DNA of 5,964 nt. Origin: an uncultured Bacillaceae bacterium (GTDB lineage: Bacteria > Bacillota > Bacilli > Caldalkalibacillales > Caldalkalibacillaceae). Location of the stretch: NCBI GenBank assembly GCA_937967685.1, contig CALBTX010000044.1:1-5964 (forward strand), given 5' to 3'. Below, one piece after another: positions 5,693 to 5,964 of this stretch (the stretch's first letter is position 1; every line of letters begins with the position of its first letter). Below the pieces are notes generated by a model. The model did no database searches. It was not told the DNA's origin and saw only the letters and a program-made list of their open reading frames with translations. The position numbers and the translations under genes are program-made.

Positions 5693-5964
5693 GTTTTCTT
5701 CCCTGAGAGCGTCGATGATATTTTCTTTTTTCAGCTTGGAACTGGCGTGAAGCATGGTGATGAAAACAATGACAAACACACCGACGATACAGATGAACAC
5801 TTCTTTCCAAGGAATAGTAAAAGCAAAGGCAAAAGCATTGTTCGCCGACCGATAGATCAGGACATTGCAGAAGATGCCGAGCGGCAGACCATAAAGCAAT
5901 GCTTTCAGCCCGTAAAAGATGCTTTCGTAGTTGATCATCTTGTTGAAGCCGGCCGGGGTTAATC
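5687..5964 (-). CDS. FtsX-like ABC transporter permease, C-terminal fragment (cut by window edge)
   Basis: The last 91 codons of a membrane permease are visible; the rest lies beyond the right edge. The frame stays open upstream of the Met at 5938, reading LTPAGFNKMINYESIFYG. This matches the conserved cytoplasmic loop before the penultimate membrane helix of FtsX/MacB-type permeases, so 5938 is not the true start. Two hydrophobic segments follow, about 5851-5925 (LLYGLPLGIFCNVLIY) and 5759-5815 (VFICIVGVFVIVFITML). The protein ends with the LKKENIIDALREENL tail typical of this permease family. Such permeases pair with an ATPase to export or sense peptides and antibiotics, or to move lipoproteins; the fragment does not say which. 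It converges on rdgB and overlaps its stop codon. The family call is good and the specificity unknown. Confidence 0.88.
   Translation of the reverse strand, partial: LTPAGFNKMINYESIFYGLKALLYGLPLGIFCNVLIYRSANNAFAFAFTIPWKEVFICIVGVFVIVFITMLHASSKLKKENIIDALREENL

Noticed and set aside
5681..5727. Possible bidirectional terminator at the rdgB/permease junction
   Set aside because: AAGAAA can pair with TTTCTT (5695-5700), but the stem is only six weak pairs. The later T-rich stretch at 5718-5730 has no stem before it.
1..5964. tRNA, rRNA, CRISPR array, insertion sequence, phage or attachment-site signals
   Set aside because: Reading both strands showed no spaced repeats, no transposase or integrase motifs and no RNA-gene signature. 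The gaps between genes are all shorter than about 215 bases.

Overview
This window looks like chromosomal DNA from a spore-forming member of the Bacillales. The evidence is gene content and order: glutamate racemase (murI/racE), the sporulation lipoprotein gerM, RNase PH (rph) and the RdgB/HAM1 NTP pyrophosphatase (ysnA in Bacillus subtilis) run in one direction, as they do in B. subtilis. Three of the five plus-strand genes start with GTG or TTG behind strong Shine-Dalgarno sites, which fits a Gram-positive host. I cannot name the species. The very acidic GerM linker would fit an alkaliphile, but that is only a guess.

Layout. Positions 1-842 (minus strand) hold an unrecognised coiled-coil protein of at least 280 residues, cut by or ending at the left edge. 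Positions 843-964 are a divergent intergenic region with short repeats and a weak promoter candidate. Positions 965-1876 (plus) encode a fumarylacetoacetate-hydrolase-family enzyme. Positions 1977-2774 (plus) are murI, followed by a terminator hairpin at 2864-2915. Positions 2986-4152 (plus) are gerM, followed by a clean terminator at 4180-4209. Positions 4317-5081 (plus) are rph and 5078-5692 (plus) are rdgB, coupled by an ATGA overlap. Positions 5687-5964 (minus) are the C-terminal end of an FtsX-like ABC transporter permease that runs off the right edge and converges on rdgB with a 6-bp overlap.

How the genes relate. MurI supplies D-glutamate for peptidoglycan. GerM acts between the two forespore membranes during sporulation. 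Rph trims the 3' ends of tRNAs and RdgB removes non-canonical NTPs. The neighbours share no pathway, and the two terminators suggest at least three plus-strand transcription units: FAH-murI, gerM, and rph-rdgB. The upstream FAH gene and the downstream permease depart from the B. subtilis arrangement as I recall it.

No RNA gene, insertion sequence, CRISPR array or phage feature is visible. I see no convincing new multi-gene system. The best unexplained item is the coiled-coil protein at the left edge. Smaller points are overlapping hairpins ahead of murI, a promoter-like box directly against the gerM terminator, and the terminator-less convergent overlap on the right.
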